From positions 1,032,001 through 1,096,000 of the forward strand of contig PUQB01000007.1 of the NCBI GenBank assembly GCA_003024785.1: a stretch of DNA of 64,000 bases. The letters run 5' to 3'. The notes beneath the pieces were generated by a model. It was not told the DNA's origin, did not search any database, and was given only the letters and a program-made list of their open reading frames with translations. This document shows, one piece after another, positions 1-11,932 of this stretch (positions are counted from its first letter, which is position 1; each line of letters opens with the position of its first letter). This DNA comes from Selaginella tamariscina (Eukaryota; Streptophyta; Lycopodiopsida; Selaginellales; Selaginellaceae). Position numbers and translations under genes: made by a program.

Positions 1-2312
1 TGAGGAAGCATGTGCCATGTGTGATATTGGGGAGTACTGAGTATACGAAGAACAATGCTGCCAGCATTTGGTCGCATGGTGCAAAGACAGGGAACTTGCA
101 CGCATCTGTTTACTAGAGGTGGCAACCGCCCTTGTGGTTTTTAGAGGGAGATGCTTCGTTGGATGCTATTTGGAGAGACTGATTTCCACCTTGGCGGCTG
201 ACATGGCGGGTGGCTGGCGTGGCAGATTACTGATGTGGCTGGTGGATGACGTGGCAAAAGTAGATGAATAGGCTAGGCTAGCCATAGAAAGTAGTGGGCA
301 GGGCAGTAGAAAATAAGGTAGGTTACTCCTTACACGCAAAAGGAATCCTCTGATGTACGCTACTACACTATTGAATAAGATACACAGAATTTCCGTTATA
401 TCCCATTCAAACGCTATTTGATTTACGAGAGGATGTTGATGTTTACAACAATGAAACTTGTTTACTTGTGTGACTTAATACTTCATCCACTGCCACTGCA
501 TGGCCACAAGGTAGGCCTCACAGCTTGCTTTGTTTCATCACGAATTTGACTTACAATGTCTAAACCACGCTCAACCCTAAATGTAACTAAACCCTAAACC
601 CTAAACCCTTCACACGCTGAGAGGAGGCGACTTCAAACACACCAACGCTGGTGCAGCAACGCGCAATACACATGCACGTCTCGGATGGATGCCTCTCCTT
701 TTGTACCAGCGTTAAACACTACTTTACTATTGTTATGCTCGCACTTTTTAATCTGCCTTTACTGCAGTAACACTCGGTACCAAGCCCCAAATTCATTCTC
801 AAGGAATACACTGGAACTATATATGAGGACGATAGGATTAAATTAGAGGTTGCCTATATTTCCTCAGGGAAAAAGATTCCATTACTCGTCCGGTTCACGA
901 CGCAATGATATTTTGATTTCTTCTATAATTCAATTATACGTGGAACATACAGCTCTCAACATGCTTGTTAATGAATGTGATAGGACTATATGCTTATTAA
1001 GCAAATATTAAATGTTTAAGATATTTTCACTCAAATAAAAACATGTGCATAAGTTTAAATAAGAGAGCTAAATCATAATAACTTCTGGATTTTCTATATA
1101 ACATGTGTATTTCAATGTAAATTTTAAATTTTCAGCCTAACTTTAGTTGGAAGTATGTCTATACATAAATGCCTTAATCTCATCAGATTTTTCATTATTA
1201 AAGGTGAAAGCAAAGACATGAAAGGCTACTCCAGCTGCATTCTACATGTAGATGATATGTATTTTATATATATATATCAGCTAATATACATTGTGGCTTA
1301 TCAGAATATACCTTAGGATATTCAGTGGGTAAATGGTTAAAATGTAATGAATAAATAATGTGATTTATTAAGGATAAAAAAGAAAACTATAGTAAAGACA
1401 TATACATATTAGACAAGCACACAAACACAGAAAACATAACATCTTCACACATACACTGTATATGGTTAACAAATTCCTTAAACAACTTATAACCACGAGA
1501 TTACCAATTTCATGTATTTTTTATTTTAAAGAAATGGACTTATATTAAAATGCTTTCTCACTTAGATATGTGTGTCTATATACGTGTGTGTTCATGCTTT
1601 TTATGTTTCTGATATATGAAATATTTACGTATCTGTATGAGAGTGTGTATTGCACAATACAGTATGCCTTAAATTTTCTCTCTCCCACACACATACACAC
1701 GCGCACACGCACACACACCATTTATAGGAATTCACGTAATACTAAAAATTAATTAGGATATACAACTTAGATACATCACTAAAATCTGCGGTATGCATAT
1801 GCAATATTATACTATATGCATGTATGTGCATATATGTGTTCCTGTATGTATATCATCCAGACACATGGGTTGCAGTGAGAACTATATTATTATATTGTTT
1901 AAGATCTTAACCTCTGCCCAACTACTTAACCAAGTTGCAATTTGATAACTATAAAATAATTTAATTAATTAAATAAGCCTTAATTTATAAACGAAGGTGA
2001 TAAGAATGACATGTTTCACATCAAGAACAACTAAGCAACTGTCTTTGTATCTGCAAAGCAAGCAGGAAACACGGAAAAACAGTGTGTCATGAATCTTCTT
2101 ACACACAAGTTGTAATATATATATAAGACTATGTATATGTGTGTGTGCATGTTCATGTGCGTGTGTATATTACGAGGAAACGTGAAAAAACTTGGAAACT
2201 TCTACACCCATTGGATATTTCCAGGAGTATGCATCCATACGTATATAATATGCATGTATTTGCACACACAAAGCACATGCACCGTTGTATATAATGCACG
2301 TTGTACCGGGTA

Positions 2313-2352
<40 letters not shown>

Positions 2353-3100
2353 ATAAAAGGTACTCTCTCACATCATAAAACATTATGCTCACTATTACAA
2401 TAAAGTTTTATTGTATAAGATTAATCCGCTCGTTTAACATATGGATTTGCTTATGAGAAAGAGTTAAAAGAAATTATTGCGTACTGTTTGTGTATATTGG
2501 TATATATATATATATATATACACACACCTGAGGATATACAACATGTGCGTACGACTACATATAAAAGTAAATATGGACAACGCACACACACAGTGGAAAT
2601 GGACATGTGTGTCGTGTATTGAGCATTTTGTCTAGGAAGCGTAGGACGATATAACAAGGGCACTAAACTCCAGATCTTTTTGGGGACTATTCACTGTACA
2701 TGAATTGGTACTGCCTTGTCTGCTTTTCATACACACACAATGTGTGTATGTGTGTGTAATACACCTTTACATAAAATAAATTGCTAGGAAGATGCGTTTA
2801 GACGTAAATCTATAATATATATTACTGTACAAAAGGAGGCTGCAAATGCAGCTTTTGGTCTAGTTTCAAAGTGGAAAATATTAATTTTTTAACATCTTAA
2901 ACAAGATTAATATATCCAATATACACATACATACACATGTGTACATTATAGGTCTATACACAAGTAGATAAGAATGATGTTTCACATCAGGAACAACCAG
3001 GTGCATGCATGCATGCATACAGAAGCTTCCCATGAAGCCACACTGTCCCCAAACAATATTACAAAATAGTAAAATAATTTAAATAGATTTTAAAAACTAA
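1..3100. other. AT-rich intergenic spacer with microsatellites
   Basis: I see no supportable gene here. The stretch is AT-rich, with (CA)n near 1684-1719, (TA)n near 2316-2347 and 2501-2520, and many TGTGTG/CACACA runs. Open frames in it are short, often begin at non-ATG codons and consist of tyrosine/isoleucine or threonine/histidine strings produced by the microsatellites. Two copies of a ~35-bp repeat (1999-2032 and 2967-2998) match copies at 9-16 kb. The first 270 bases are more GC-rich and hold several ATGTGGC/GACGTGGC motifs but no credible ORF. Confidence 0.7.
589..610 (-). repeat. Interstitial telomere-like repeat
   Basis: Three consecutive CCCTAAA units, the plant telomere sequence, follow one isolated AACCCTAA at 573-580. 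This is far too short for a telomere. It could be a telo-box, a common plant promoter motif, or an interstitial relic. A single TTTAGGGTTT also occurs at about 10686. Confidence 0.7.
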
Positions 3101-3139
3101 TTATTATCATGCCAAAAACTTCGGGGAATGTGTACGGAC

Positions 3140-3640
3140 GACACGTATCCCGTACGGAGCCGGTCAATCCTGAGATGCGCAGCTAGGACACGTCAGAAAC
3201 TTGTAAGCCACAGAGGTTTTGCATCACGTGGTGAGATGGGGACCATCGGATCTTGGCAGTTAAGTTGCGAGGCAGCTGGCCGATATGATGAGAATATTTG
3301 CTGAGGATATTCGTTGCATTTTATTCACGTGCGCGAAACCAGGGCTGTGACCGGCAGTTTTATCCGGCGGATAAAGACACCTAACTGCCACCCGCTTTCC
3401 GAAATAATAAAATAACTGGAATTTTCAAACTTGGCCGGCCATTGACCGCCACGTGTTTTCGGTCCGACCTACCACACAGCGTTTTGTCTGGTCGGTATTT
3501 GTACTTGTCTAACTGTCCCCGCCATTTTTTAAAATTTTCAAATTTGAAACCCGTCCGGCGTTCGATTCCCTCTCAGGGCAGCTTTCAGTCCCGCGTCAGA
3601 ATCGAATCCCACCTGTTCACTTTTATTTAAAACTTTCACA
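3140..3640. promoter_or_regulatory. G-box-containing GC-richer stretch, possible regulatory region
   Basis: CACGTG hexamers are visible at 3225-3230, 3326-3331 and 3450-3455, with several CCGGCC/CGGTC motifs, in a block clearly less AT-rich than its surroundings. CACGTG is the core of bZIP/bHLH G-box and abscisic-acid response elements. No gene start can be tied to it, so the regulatory role is inferred from motif density only. Confidence 0.3.
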
Positions 3641-5045
3641 ACCGTTCGTCTATTACTGCCATACATATATGGTAATTACCAAAATGACCCTGTAGAAAAG
3701 CTTGATATTATGATAGTTGAGGTTTCAGGACAAACAGGGTTTTGAAAATGACATTCCTTATTAAAACAGCACTTTCCTTGCCGTGTTCATCTTTCCTTTC
3801 TCAATTATTTTCCAGTTTTCTGTTATTTAAACCGACATAGACCTGTTAATTGCTTTCTGGTGATCAAGCACAGCTTGATTAATTTAACTATATGCTTCTT
3901 GACATCAGACAGGGGAATGCGTAAGCAAGTAGAATAGGGAGCTGATTTAACAGCCCAGCTAACGGAGGGGTTAAAAATATACACAGGATGTCTCCTGATC
4001 CATACACCTCTCCTATTGAGGGGCATTTCTTGAGAGTCTCGCACATAACTTAAAGGTAGTTAAACTGTTAAATGCACGGCTTGTCTCTTAGTTATATTAA
4101 ACTAGGAGCACAGTATTATCTGTGTGGCTGGCTTACAAACCAGTCAACAACGTGACGTGCCACCTTTCTTAAGATTTCTCGATCCACACGACAAGTGGAC
4201 AATAAACTTAAAGTTAAAATAGTTACTTAATTCCGTTAAAAAATTACACTTAATTTAGAAAGACTTAACAATAACTGCTCTATCATGCCAACCCAACACT
4301 GACAATGACAAGGTTGCCTAATCTAAGTTACCTTGTTTACTTTAACCAAGGGCATATTGCTGTAGATTAGCTGGAAACCATGTTCATGCATGCATCTCAT
4401 CCCACATGATGCAAGCATGATGACGTCATAAGCAATCATGGGTGATGGGGCCATGCCCATGCCCTGTCAAAGAATGCCCATCATGAGCTGCTCTTCCACC
4501 TTACCTACCAGGAAATACATTGTATAATCAATCCAAATGCAATATTGTTGGGAATATTCCTTATCGGCTCGAGGGCATATTCGCATCACCGTTGGAGAAT
4601 ACAAATCAATCTATTCAGTAAAGTCATAGTCTTGGTGACCACCTCTTTCTTCCATAATTGGGGGAAAGAATACGTCACGAGCCTTATGCTATAAATCTTT
4701 TACATATATTTTTACATATATATACAAACACGTCAACAAAGTGGTGCAACCACCACCCTTCCTAACAACGTCAAAGATACATTCCGAATATTAGGGGTTC
4801 TGACAAGACGTTGTCGGCAACCCTAACTTTTTTACTCTTTAAAGAATATGCGCAAGAACATTCGCATAAGAATTAAATGATGTATAGTGGAAGTTACGAC
4901 CGTACTGATTTGTACTGATCCGTAGTGATACTACAAATAAAATAAGGGCAAAATGATTATATAATTTTATAAAGGTATAGAAAAGTCTAAAAGCAAGAGA
5001 CTTTGTGGCTGTGTTGGGGCCAAGACAGTCAGTGAGTAGTTGGGC
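3641..5045. other. Intergenic, no gene recognised
   Basis: AT-rich sequence with a palindromic bZIP-type TGACGTCA site at 4421-4428 beside several CATG-rich words. A minus-strand open frame at 3823-4044 has no recognisable domain. Nothing else is supportable. Confidence 0.5.
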
Positions 5046-5049
5046 AGGT

Positions 5050-5350
5050 CCACGGTCAGAAACGGTCAACGCGAAAAAAAAAACCACCTCTAACGGCCAG
5101 GCTGTCAACAGGACGATCGGACGGCCCACGTGCCGTAAATTCGCAATCTCGGCCGTCGGATATGGACGCGTGGTCCATTAGCTTTATATTCACGTGAACT
5201 GCCAAACAGGCTGGCGATACCGACACGTGTCCCGTCTTCAACAGCCTGGCGCCCGCCGTTAAAACCGGCCAGTTTTTAATAACGGCTTCTGCAACGTTTA
5301 ATCCCTTTAACGGCAAACCCGTCAGTCTGTTATGCACCTTAACCATTAGG
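5050..5350. promoter_or_regulatory. Cluster of three G-boxes and AACGG motifs
   Basis: CACGTG occurs at 5127-5132, 5191-5196 and 5224-5229, three sites in about 100 bases. They are interspersed with AACGG/AACCG words, the core bound by MYB domains, and with TCGGCCGTCGG-like GC blocks. It lies about 1.8 kb upstream of the MYB start, so it could be a distal element of that gene or a promoter of an unrecognised transcript. Open frames over it on the minus strand look like chance frames. Confidence 0.35.
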
Positions 5351-6400
5351 GTTAGGTTGCTTTATTCACCTTTAGGGTTACGTTATTCCGTCAACCCAAG
5401 TTGATTGTGTCGGATATTGCCATACGTAGCGCAAGCAACGGAAGGATTTTCTTTGTTGCTTTGAAGTTTGCAAATAAAGATAAAAAGTGTATCGTTTGCA
5501 CGTGTTTCCCCTTATATTAATACCCCAGCTTGGCTGGCTCTAGCTTATGTTGCAAGTTTCTTGCCTTGGGATCTCCCAACAATCCCCGTAAATCCCGCTA
5601 ATACTTGACCTAATCACGCGGAAGCTACATTTTTATATGGATCGTGTTTGTTAGGTGAAACTTGATATATATGCAACTTGGATGTAATCTAGTGCTTTTC
5701 TACATAGTGGACGAGTATATTATGTTATATATATAAGCTACATTAGGGCGTGTTCTGATTCCTAGAGAATAGAAACAAGCATATATTGACCAAGTCACAT
5801 TAGGAATCTTATATTATCAAAAGCTGGTGGACGATATCTTAGAAAATATGTGAACAATACATTGTTATAGTACAAGATTAGGATAGATGATTCCTTATGA
5901 TAATGAAAAAGGGGTCCTTATTTTTTTCTCTTATTCAATGCATCAATGTCTTTTTCAAACATTGCTGGAGCTGTTCAAAACGCGAGGCAAACGAGGGTGT
6001 AGATCTGATCTTCTTCTTGTCATATATTTATAAAATATAGTTTTTCTTTAGTACCTTTTTATTATATATAGTTTAATGTTTTCTCAATTGATTTTTTCTT
6101 AAACAGTACCCAGGTTTGCGGTTTATGGGGGCCCCTTACCCTTGGGCCTACATTTGGTTCCCTTGTCACCCTTCTTATACATGTTTGTGTTCCCCCAAGC
6201 CTAACTCATCATTGGCAAAGAAAAAAGCACTTTCAAAGATCCTGTCCATTAACCTTTAGGGTTCAATTTATAGGTTCCCTTTACCTTTAAATGGGGCCAA
6301 TTTGGGAATAATGATATTTTGTTCATGCGTTACATTACGTGTGGGTTAGGAAGACTAATAAAAAAATTGAATGTCATACTTTTAAGCAACCAGGAAGGAA
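5351..6400. other. Intergenic upstream of MYB
   Basis: Mixed AT-rich sequence with TTAGGG-containing words near 5346-5384 and 6255-6265 and C-rich tracts at 6128-6200. No coding region is recognised. Confidence 0.5.
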
Positions 6401-6403
6401 TAA

Positions 6404-6468
6404 TACCTGGATCCGACGCCGGGAAATATTCCCGGCGTACCCGACCGGCCGACCGGCCAATCCAGGTA
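6404..6468. repeat. Nested inverted repeat upstream of MYB
   Basis: A perfect 10-bp inverted repeat (ACGCCGGGAA, loop ATA, TTCCCGGCGT) occupies 6416-6438. It is enclosed by a second 9-bp pair, TACCTGGAT at 6404-6412 and ATCCAGGTA at 6460-6468. Single-stranded DNA or RNA could fold as a stem with an internal loop. It lies about 640 bp before the MYB start codon. It may be a regulatory hairpin, a small MITE remnant or the foot of a lost insertion. Confidence 0.6.
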
Positions 6469-6632
6469 GCATTGGACGCAGCCGGCTCCGCTGGCGGCCA
6501 GGCGACAACCGGAGCCGGGGATTTCTCGGGCTGACCGGTCTTATCCGTTGCCGTACAGCCATAGGCAAAGGGACACGTCAACAGGCAGTCCGGGCGCCGT
6601 ACGGGCGCGTGCGGTGACTCAGCCTGGGTGAG

Positions 6633-6640
6633 TGACGTCA
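6633..6640. promoter_or_regulatory. TGACGTCA bZIP site in MYB promoter
   Basis: A perfect TGACGTCA palindrome lies about 475 bp upstream of the MYB ATG, close to TGACTCAG at about 6614 and repeated CCATGGGT words. Such C-box/as-1-like sites bind TGA-type bZIP factors in plants. Function here is inferred from the motif and position. Confidence 0.4.
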
Positions 6641-6873
6641 GTGTGGGTGATGCCATGGGTGTGGACCATGGGTATGCATGGGATGATGTGGCGGTGGTTA
6701 GAGCATGGGTCATGGACATATTGGGGTTTGAAAAGAGTGCCTTGTTCTTCACTCTTTGGTGGTTTTATAGTTTTAGGGTTTTCCGTTCACAGACGTTCTT
6801 TCTCTCCTTGTTCTTCGGTTTCGTTAAGCCGCCCGCGTGTGTATTATTCTTCCGCAAGAAATCTCTCTTCTTG

Positions 6874-7085
6874 ATGCATTGCTCGCAAATCTGCAAGGCC
6901 CTGTAGCAATCCAGAGAAACCGTTGAATCAAGCTGCTGTTCTTCAAGAAATCGGCAAGAAATCAATGCGATTCGCAGCTCGGAGCCTGTGATCCATCCAA
7001 AATCTGCGACTTTAGGCGAGACTCAGAGCAAAAATCGATCTTTTCAAGCAACTCCGTTCTTGATACAATGCGGGCTAGTGTCTGA
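6874..7085 (+). other. Three short upstream ORFs in the MYB leader
   Basis: If transcription starts near the TTTATAG word at 6764-6770, the leader contains three ATG-initiated ORFs: 6874-6906 (10 codons), 6965-6991 (8 codons) and 7068-7085 (5 codons). All end before the main ATG at 7108. This arrangement is typical of translationally damped transcription-factor mRNAs. The transcription start is not proven by sequence. Confidence 0.5.
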
Positions 7086-7107
7086 GGAGATTCGTCATCG
7101 GATCGTC

Positions 7108-8322
7108 ATGTGCACAATGGCATTGGGGAAGACGAGCAGCGCGGAGGAGATGGACAGAATCAAGGGGCCATGGAGTCCGGAAGAAGACGCGGCGCTCCAG
7201 AAGCTGGTGGAGAAATACGGAGCTCGGAATTGGTCGCTTATAAGCAAGGGGATTGCCGGACGCTCGGGGAAGTCTTGCCGGTTACGATGGTGTAATCAGC
7301 TGAGTCCCCAAGTGGAGCACCGGCCGTTCACTCCAGTCGAAGACGCCACGATCATTAAAGCGCACGCGCAGCACGGGAACAAGTGGGCGACGATCGCGCG
7401 GCTGCTCCCGGGAAGAACAGACAACGCGATCAAGAATCACTGGAACTCGACGCTCCGACGCCGATGCGGTCAGGAAAACGCGTCAGGATTCAAGGCGGCG
7501 GGCGCCGACGAGGAAGAAATCTCGAGCTTCAAGCGAAGCAGCAACGAACTTTCAAATGACGGCAGCCTCCACGACGAGGAGGCAGATTCACGGAGTCTCA
7601 AGCGGCTGAACTTTGGAGATTGTCATGCGGATTTCGGCAGCACGACAAACAGCGGTGGCGGCTTCAGTTCTCAGATCTTCAAGCCGCTCCCGAGAGCTCC
7701 GTCGGCGTTTTGCAACTTCGAGAAGACCAGCTTTCAGGCTCATCCGGAGCACGAAGAATCGAGCTCCAACACTGCGGATCCGCTCACTTCTTTGTCTCTC
7801 TCGCTTCCGGGGATGAGTCCGAGAGAGGATCGGTCTCAGGTACAGCATTCTTGCAAGAAACAGGGAAGAGCAGCGGCTCCGGAGCAGAACTTCATCGATC
7901 GAGCAGCACAGGATTACATCGATCGATCGACACAACAGCAGGAATTCGCGATCCAGCAGGCCTCCAAGAAATGCGGAGGAAGAACAGAGGTATTCATCCC
8001 GAGCGGGTACGTTAGAGCGGAGGATGCGGTGGAGCTCATGAGTGCGGCGATTAGGGCAGCCGTGGCACAATCTCTAGCGCCGATTTTCCACCACACGGCG
8101 CCTGCATCCGCCGTTAATTTCCCGCAAGACGGGAATGCGGGTCTCCTGGGGATGATGAAAGAGATGGTCGCGAAAGAGGTAGAGAGATACATGGCGGCGG
8201 CTACCCGGAATAATACGGGTACTTGTGGATTTGGAGGGGATTTGAGAGAGTTCTATGGGATGCACCAGCAACGGTATGGGCAGCACCAGGGTGCGTTTAT
8301 TCCTGCTACCAGGCACGTGTGA
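7108..8322 (+). CDS. R2R3-MYB transcription factor, subgroup 22 (MYB44/70/73/77 type)
   Basis: Sequence-specific nuclear activator or repressor. In this clade members act in abscisic-acid, auxin and stress signalling. From the first in-frame ATG the protein is 404 residues. Repeat R2 spans about residues 17-68 (GPWSPEED, spaced tryptophans, [12 protein letters not shown]) and R3 about 69-119 (first Trp replaced by Phe as usual in R3, then [22 protein letters not shown]). The subgroup-22 signature [12 protein letters not shown] is present in the middle, and a helix [14 protein letters not shown] near the C terminus matches the family's C-terminal motif. The gene is intronless, as known for this subgroup. 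The open frame extends upstream only to a GTG at 6988, implausible in a eukaryote. ATG codons at 7108, 7117 and 7150 are all possible starts; 7108 is the first. GC content is much higher than the surroundings. No damage is seen. Confidence 0.95.
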   Translation: MCTMALGKTSSAEEMDRIKGPWSPEEDAALQKLVEKYGARNWSLISKGIAGRSGKSCRLRWCNQLSPQVEHRPFTPVEDATIIKAHAQHGNKWATIARLLPGRTDNAIKNHWNSTLRRRCGQENASGFKAAGADEEEISSFKRSSNELSNDGSLHDEEADSRSLKRLNFGDCHADFGSTTNSGGGFSSQIFKPLPRAPSAFCNFEKTSFQAHPEHEESSSNTADPLTSLSLSLPGMSPREDRSQVQHSCKKQGRAAAPEQNFIDRAAQDYIDRSTQQQEFAIQQASKKCGGRTEVFIPSGYVRAEDAVELMSAAIRAAVAQSLAPIFHHTAPASAVNFPQDGNAGLLGMMKEMVAKEVERYMAAATRNNTGTCGFGGDLREFYGMHQQRYGQHQGAFIPATRHV

Positions 8323-9175
8323 AAGGACGGGATTAGTGAGAGTTTATGGGAAGTTTATCAAGGGAGTTTCTAAGTTATGAAAACAAAAGGTTCTACATGT
8401 AAAGAATTGCTGGTTTCTGTTGTGTATAACTTTCTCTCTTTTCGTTTGAACGATGATGAAGAATATGTAGCTATTACTTCTACAAAACCATTTATATGTA
8501 CATGTGTATTTATCACACATTTAGCGTGTGTGTCATTTTATGAGTACACCTTTCATAACTTTAACTGTTTTGTACAGTTTGTCTATGTATATATAGCATA
8601 TTGTATTGTTTTTTAATGATATTTGTATACGCTAGTAGTGTATGCGTATACATTCACATCTATAACTGACTTTAACCCCTTTTCCTCGTGTGTGTCAACG
8701 GTATTTAATAAACGATTTAACAGTTAGCTAATATGAATCATTATTACTAAATATGGATAGTATATACCAGAATCCCATATGAGAATAAAGTAATTAACAT
8801 ACTTAATGCTAGTTTAGTAAGTTAATTATTAATATTATACACATGTAAATCTGAATATATAAATGTGTCACAAGCCAGGTGTTGGTATGATGGAGAGAGT
8901 GGCATTGAAGAGCCCCAAACGGACGAGGATTTTGTTACGATTTTGTGTGGGGCGCATTCAACAAAACATGACCACGCTTAATTAATGTTAATTACACTTG
9001 TTTAGGTTTAAAAGCATATTCCTAAGACATGCTCGTGTAAATATATCTCTGACAATATAGTAAAAAAATTACTATACATTGTAAAAAGTATATGAAATCT
9101 TTCATAAAGATCTCAATCTTTGGCAAACTATAGTCAATACTGAGTTATTAGAATTAAAAAGAAGAGTTAAAACTA
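8323..9175. other. MYB 3' flank, AT-rich
   Basis: Contains the presumed 3' UTR of the MYB gene, with TTAATAAAC near 8705 as one possible poly(A) signal. It then becomes featureless AT-rich sequence. A 32-codon ATG ORF at 8887-8985 encodes a basic peptide (contains KSPKRTR) but has no recognised homologue and may be chance. Confidence 0.5.
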
Positions 9176-9210
9176 GATAGGATTGACATGTTTCACATCA
9201 AAGAACAACT

Positions 9211-9460
9211 GGCACAGTAGATTTTTTCTTGTTCTAAGTGCACTGGATGCAGGAAATATGGAACAAAGCACCTCACTCTGAAGCTTCGCAATAATACACA
9301 CTGATACACACAATGTGTGTATATGTGTGTGTGTGGCGCAATAGATTTTTCTTGTTCTAAGTGCACTGGTTGCAGGAAATATGGAACAAAGCACCTCACT
9401 CTGAAGCTTCGTGCTAATACACACAGATACACACAATGTGTATGTGTGTGTGTGTGTGTT
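9211..9460. repeat. Tandem duplication, period about 124 bp
   Basis: Two adjacent near-identical units begin at about 9211 and 9335. Each holds TTCTTGTTCTAAGTGCACTGG, an AAATATGGAACAAAGCACC block and a closing CACACAATGTGTGT palindrome with a TG run. Overlapping minus-strand open frames simply translate this duplication twice. Confidence 0.8.
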
Positions 9461-9713
9461 ATAGTTATCTCATAGCACATTAAAGATTTGGCGTACCAAA
9501 CTCCAAGACTCCCGCGAGACTCTGGAACAACTACACATGATATTTACAAAATGAAATGCTTATCACAAACACACGTGCACACCCACGCACACACAGTGCA
9601 TGTGTTTGTATACATTTGTGTGTGCCATGTCTTATAGTATTGTTCAGGAAACGTACAAAGAGACCCAGATGCTAAGGAATCTTCTACATATGCTTCACAC
9701 ACATTATTTTGTG

Positions 9714-9757
<44 letters not shown>

Positions 9758-10106
9758 ATGATCTTTTTTAATTATAAAGTTGAGTTAATTCAAGTTAAAT
9801 TACTAACTCTTAAGGTTAACAATTGATTAATATAAATGGTTAATATTGCTCAATTTAAAATCAATACACTTTTCATATTGGGTAATATCAGAATTAATGA
9901 TCGAATTTCATCTGAACTATAAAATTATAAGTAATAATCCATATTTATGTTTATGTTTTACTATAAAATTATAAATTACATATAAAGTAACTCATAACTT
10001 AAATTCAGTTAGAAACTTCTTAGCTTAATTAAAAAATTTCTATTTAATTAAATGGTACTTAATATGGATTATTTATAGTAAGACAGCTACTTGGAAAATG
10101 TTTACA

Positions 10107-10373
10107 TTATGCTGGAATGCATACACATTCCCTATTAGTTGTATTAACAACCCTAATGTCCATGTTGTATCCATCGTTCTTGTTGTAGATGCACATCTTG
10201 TATTCCTTCTTGCAGTCATACCCTTCCTCGTTGTATTCCCTTGCATTTATACTACTTGTCCATACAATAGTCCTTGAAGTCACCATGGCAACCATCATTG
10301 TTCTTATAATCCTCAGAATCAGCATACCCATAGCTAGTGACTGCCAAGAATAAACACTGCGAGTATAAGCCAT
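10107..10373 (-). pseudogene. Broken small secreted cysteine-containing peptide, copy 1
   Basis: The reading starts MAYTRS from an ATG at 10373. The hydrophobic signal-peptide core seen in the second copy (14.6 kb) is shortened here by a deletion that shifts the frame. Downstream the original frame reads DYKNNDGCHGDFKDYCMDK, meets a TAG, and needs another shift to reach YDCKKEYKMCIYNKND. The family therefore appears to encode a signal peptide followed by a short Lys/Tyr/Asp-rich mature peptide with about four to five cysteines. I do not recognise the family. Two frame breaks and a stop make this copy a pseudogene. Confidence 0.65.
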
Positions 10374-11800
10374 TTTATTGACTTGAAGAAGTGCTCCTAG
10401 AGATGTCTAGTTAAAAATGTAGTGTTTGTATATATATATATATATATATATATTATGCAGTCATTAAGAGAATCTCACGTGACTAGAATGTGTGTTTACT
10501 TGCACGGAAGCCTGCACTGCACTCTCTCTCTCTCACTCACACACACACACACACACACAGACAGAACACATATACAGGCTTTAGTCACTGCATGCACCAA
10601 ATGCTACACCATCAAATGACGACTTGTAAGGTACGTATCTTTGTAGACTATAAGATCAGCATTTTTATTGATTTCAGAGATTGGGTTTAGGGTTTAAGAT
10701 TTATTTAGTGTTTCTATGCAGTAAAGTGATAAGGATGGTTCAAATAACATATGTATATTTGTGTGTGTATATATCTATATTTGCATGTGAAACATGTAAT
10801 TGAGTAGAGTTTAATGCTAGTTAGACTTTGTAAGTAAGAACATTTCAAAATCACACCTCCAAAGTTAAATAGACGCGTTGCTTATTAATGTATACAAGCT
10901 TCAAGGAATATTCAAACTGTAGACTTTGTAAAATGCTTGAAAATGTACAAGTTCAATGTTAGTTACAATATATATAAAGATATATATACTTTCAACTATT
11001 AAGATGGCTATTATCCATATTATAGACTTTGTATGTACCGTACGAAGAAGATTTCAAAAGTCAGGCTATATATACAAATTTATATATTATTTATATTCTA
11101 TCATACTTACTTTCAAAAGGATATGTTTCAAACTGGACCGTCCGATCCCTTTCTAGCGTCTCCAAAACGTAACTATAATGCAGCTTTTTCTTTAGTCCAC
11201 GTGAGATAGCACTCCGAATATTGCAAAGTCTCTCTCTCTCACGCACGCGCACACACACACACACACGCACAACCTTGTTTTTCCATTAAGGTCTATGAGC
11301 TACTGCATAAGTGAAGCAGATTATTGGAAGGGAAGTGATCTTCCTGGTATGTGGAAACTGGGGAAAGACATCAACTATTTAGTTATGCACTATGCATGTG
11401 TTATAACAAATTTAGTGTACAGTTGAACATATATATCTAGACAAACACAAACAGAAACCAATTAAAATGGAGCTAAATAAACACTCATTGTATATACTTA
11501 TTAATGTGTGTGTGGACGTGCTGCATTCATGCCTGCTAAAGGGTGAGGAATCACATCACAAAGCTTTTGGAGTTTAGTTTCACACGGCTGTTCTTGAATA
11601 TGTAACAAGAGACAAAAACAAACGCGCATACACGCACGTGAGCACACACGCATACATACATGTACGTTTTGTCATGTACATCATCCAAAGGCTATCAAGT
11701 CACTATCCGAAGGCTTTTGACATAATGCTGTCCTAGAAATATCTCACGTACCTAGTTTCATAACATATTTTGCAGCTACCTTGTGTGTGTGTGTGTTACC

Positions 11801-11932
11801 CAGTTGTTGTTGGATGTGAAATATGACATTCTTATCTAGTACTGTTTAGTGGTTATGGCTTAGCATTGACAATTGTTTGGTACAGTGTGTGTTGTCCAGT
11901 TGTTGCTGGATGTGAAACATGACATTCTTATC
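11801..11932 (-). repeat. Representative copies of a nine-member ~35-bp repeat
   Basis: Core on the minus strand: GATAAGAATG, a variable 3-5 bases, TTTCACATC, then AACAACTGG. Copies on plus: 1999-2032, 2967-2998, 9176-9210. Copies on minus: 11801-11836, 11897-11932, 12891-12924, 13056-13098, 15721-15755, 15818-15853. At 11-16 kb each is followed by a conserved tail with AGTGGTTATGACTT and TTGACAATTGTTTG, giving a unit of roughly 100-140 bp that is itself tandemly duplicated. Some are part of the larger duplication; the three left copies are not. Confidence 0.8.

Noticed and set aside
3550..3615. GTTCGATTCC and AATCGAATCC words suggesting tRNA T-arms
   Set aside because: No acceptor, D or anticodon stem can be formed around them.
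4839..5346. Two minus-strand ORFs over the G-box cluster
   Set aside because: No domain, low complexity, overlapping each other in different frames.
6319..6906. Overlapping ORFs on both strands in the GC-rich MYB promoter
   Set aside because: Mutually overlapping frames without domain similarity; expected in GC-rich sequence.
6988..7107. N-terminal 40-residue extension of the MYB frame
   Set aside because: It would begin at GTG, and subgroup-22 MYBs start shortly before the R2 repeat. The leader also contains uORFs.
7588..8316. Minus-strand ORFs opposite the MYB gene
   Set aside because: Shadows of a GC-rich coding region.
8887..8985. 32-codon basic ORF after MYB
   Set aside because: Length is within chance expectation and there is no supporting evidence; noted only in the spacer entry.
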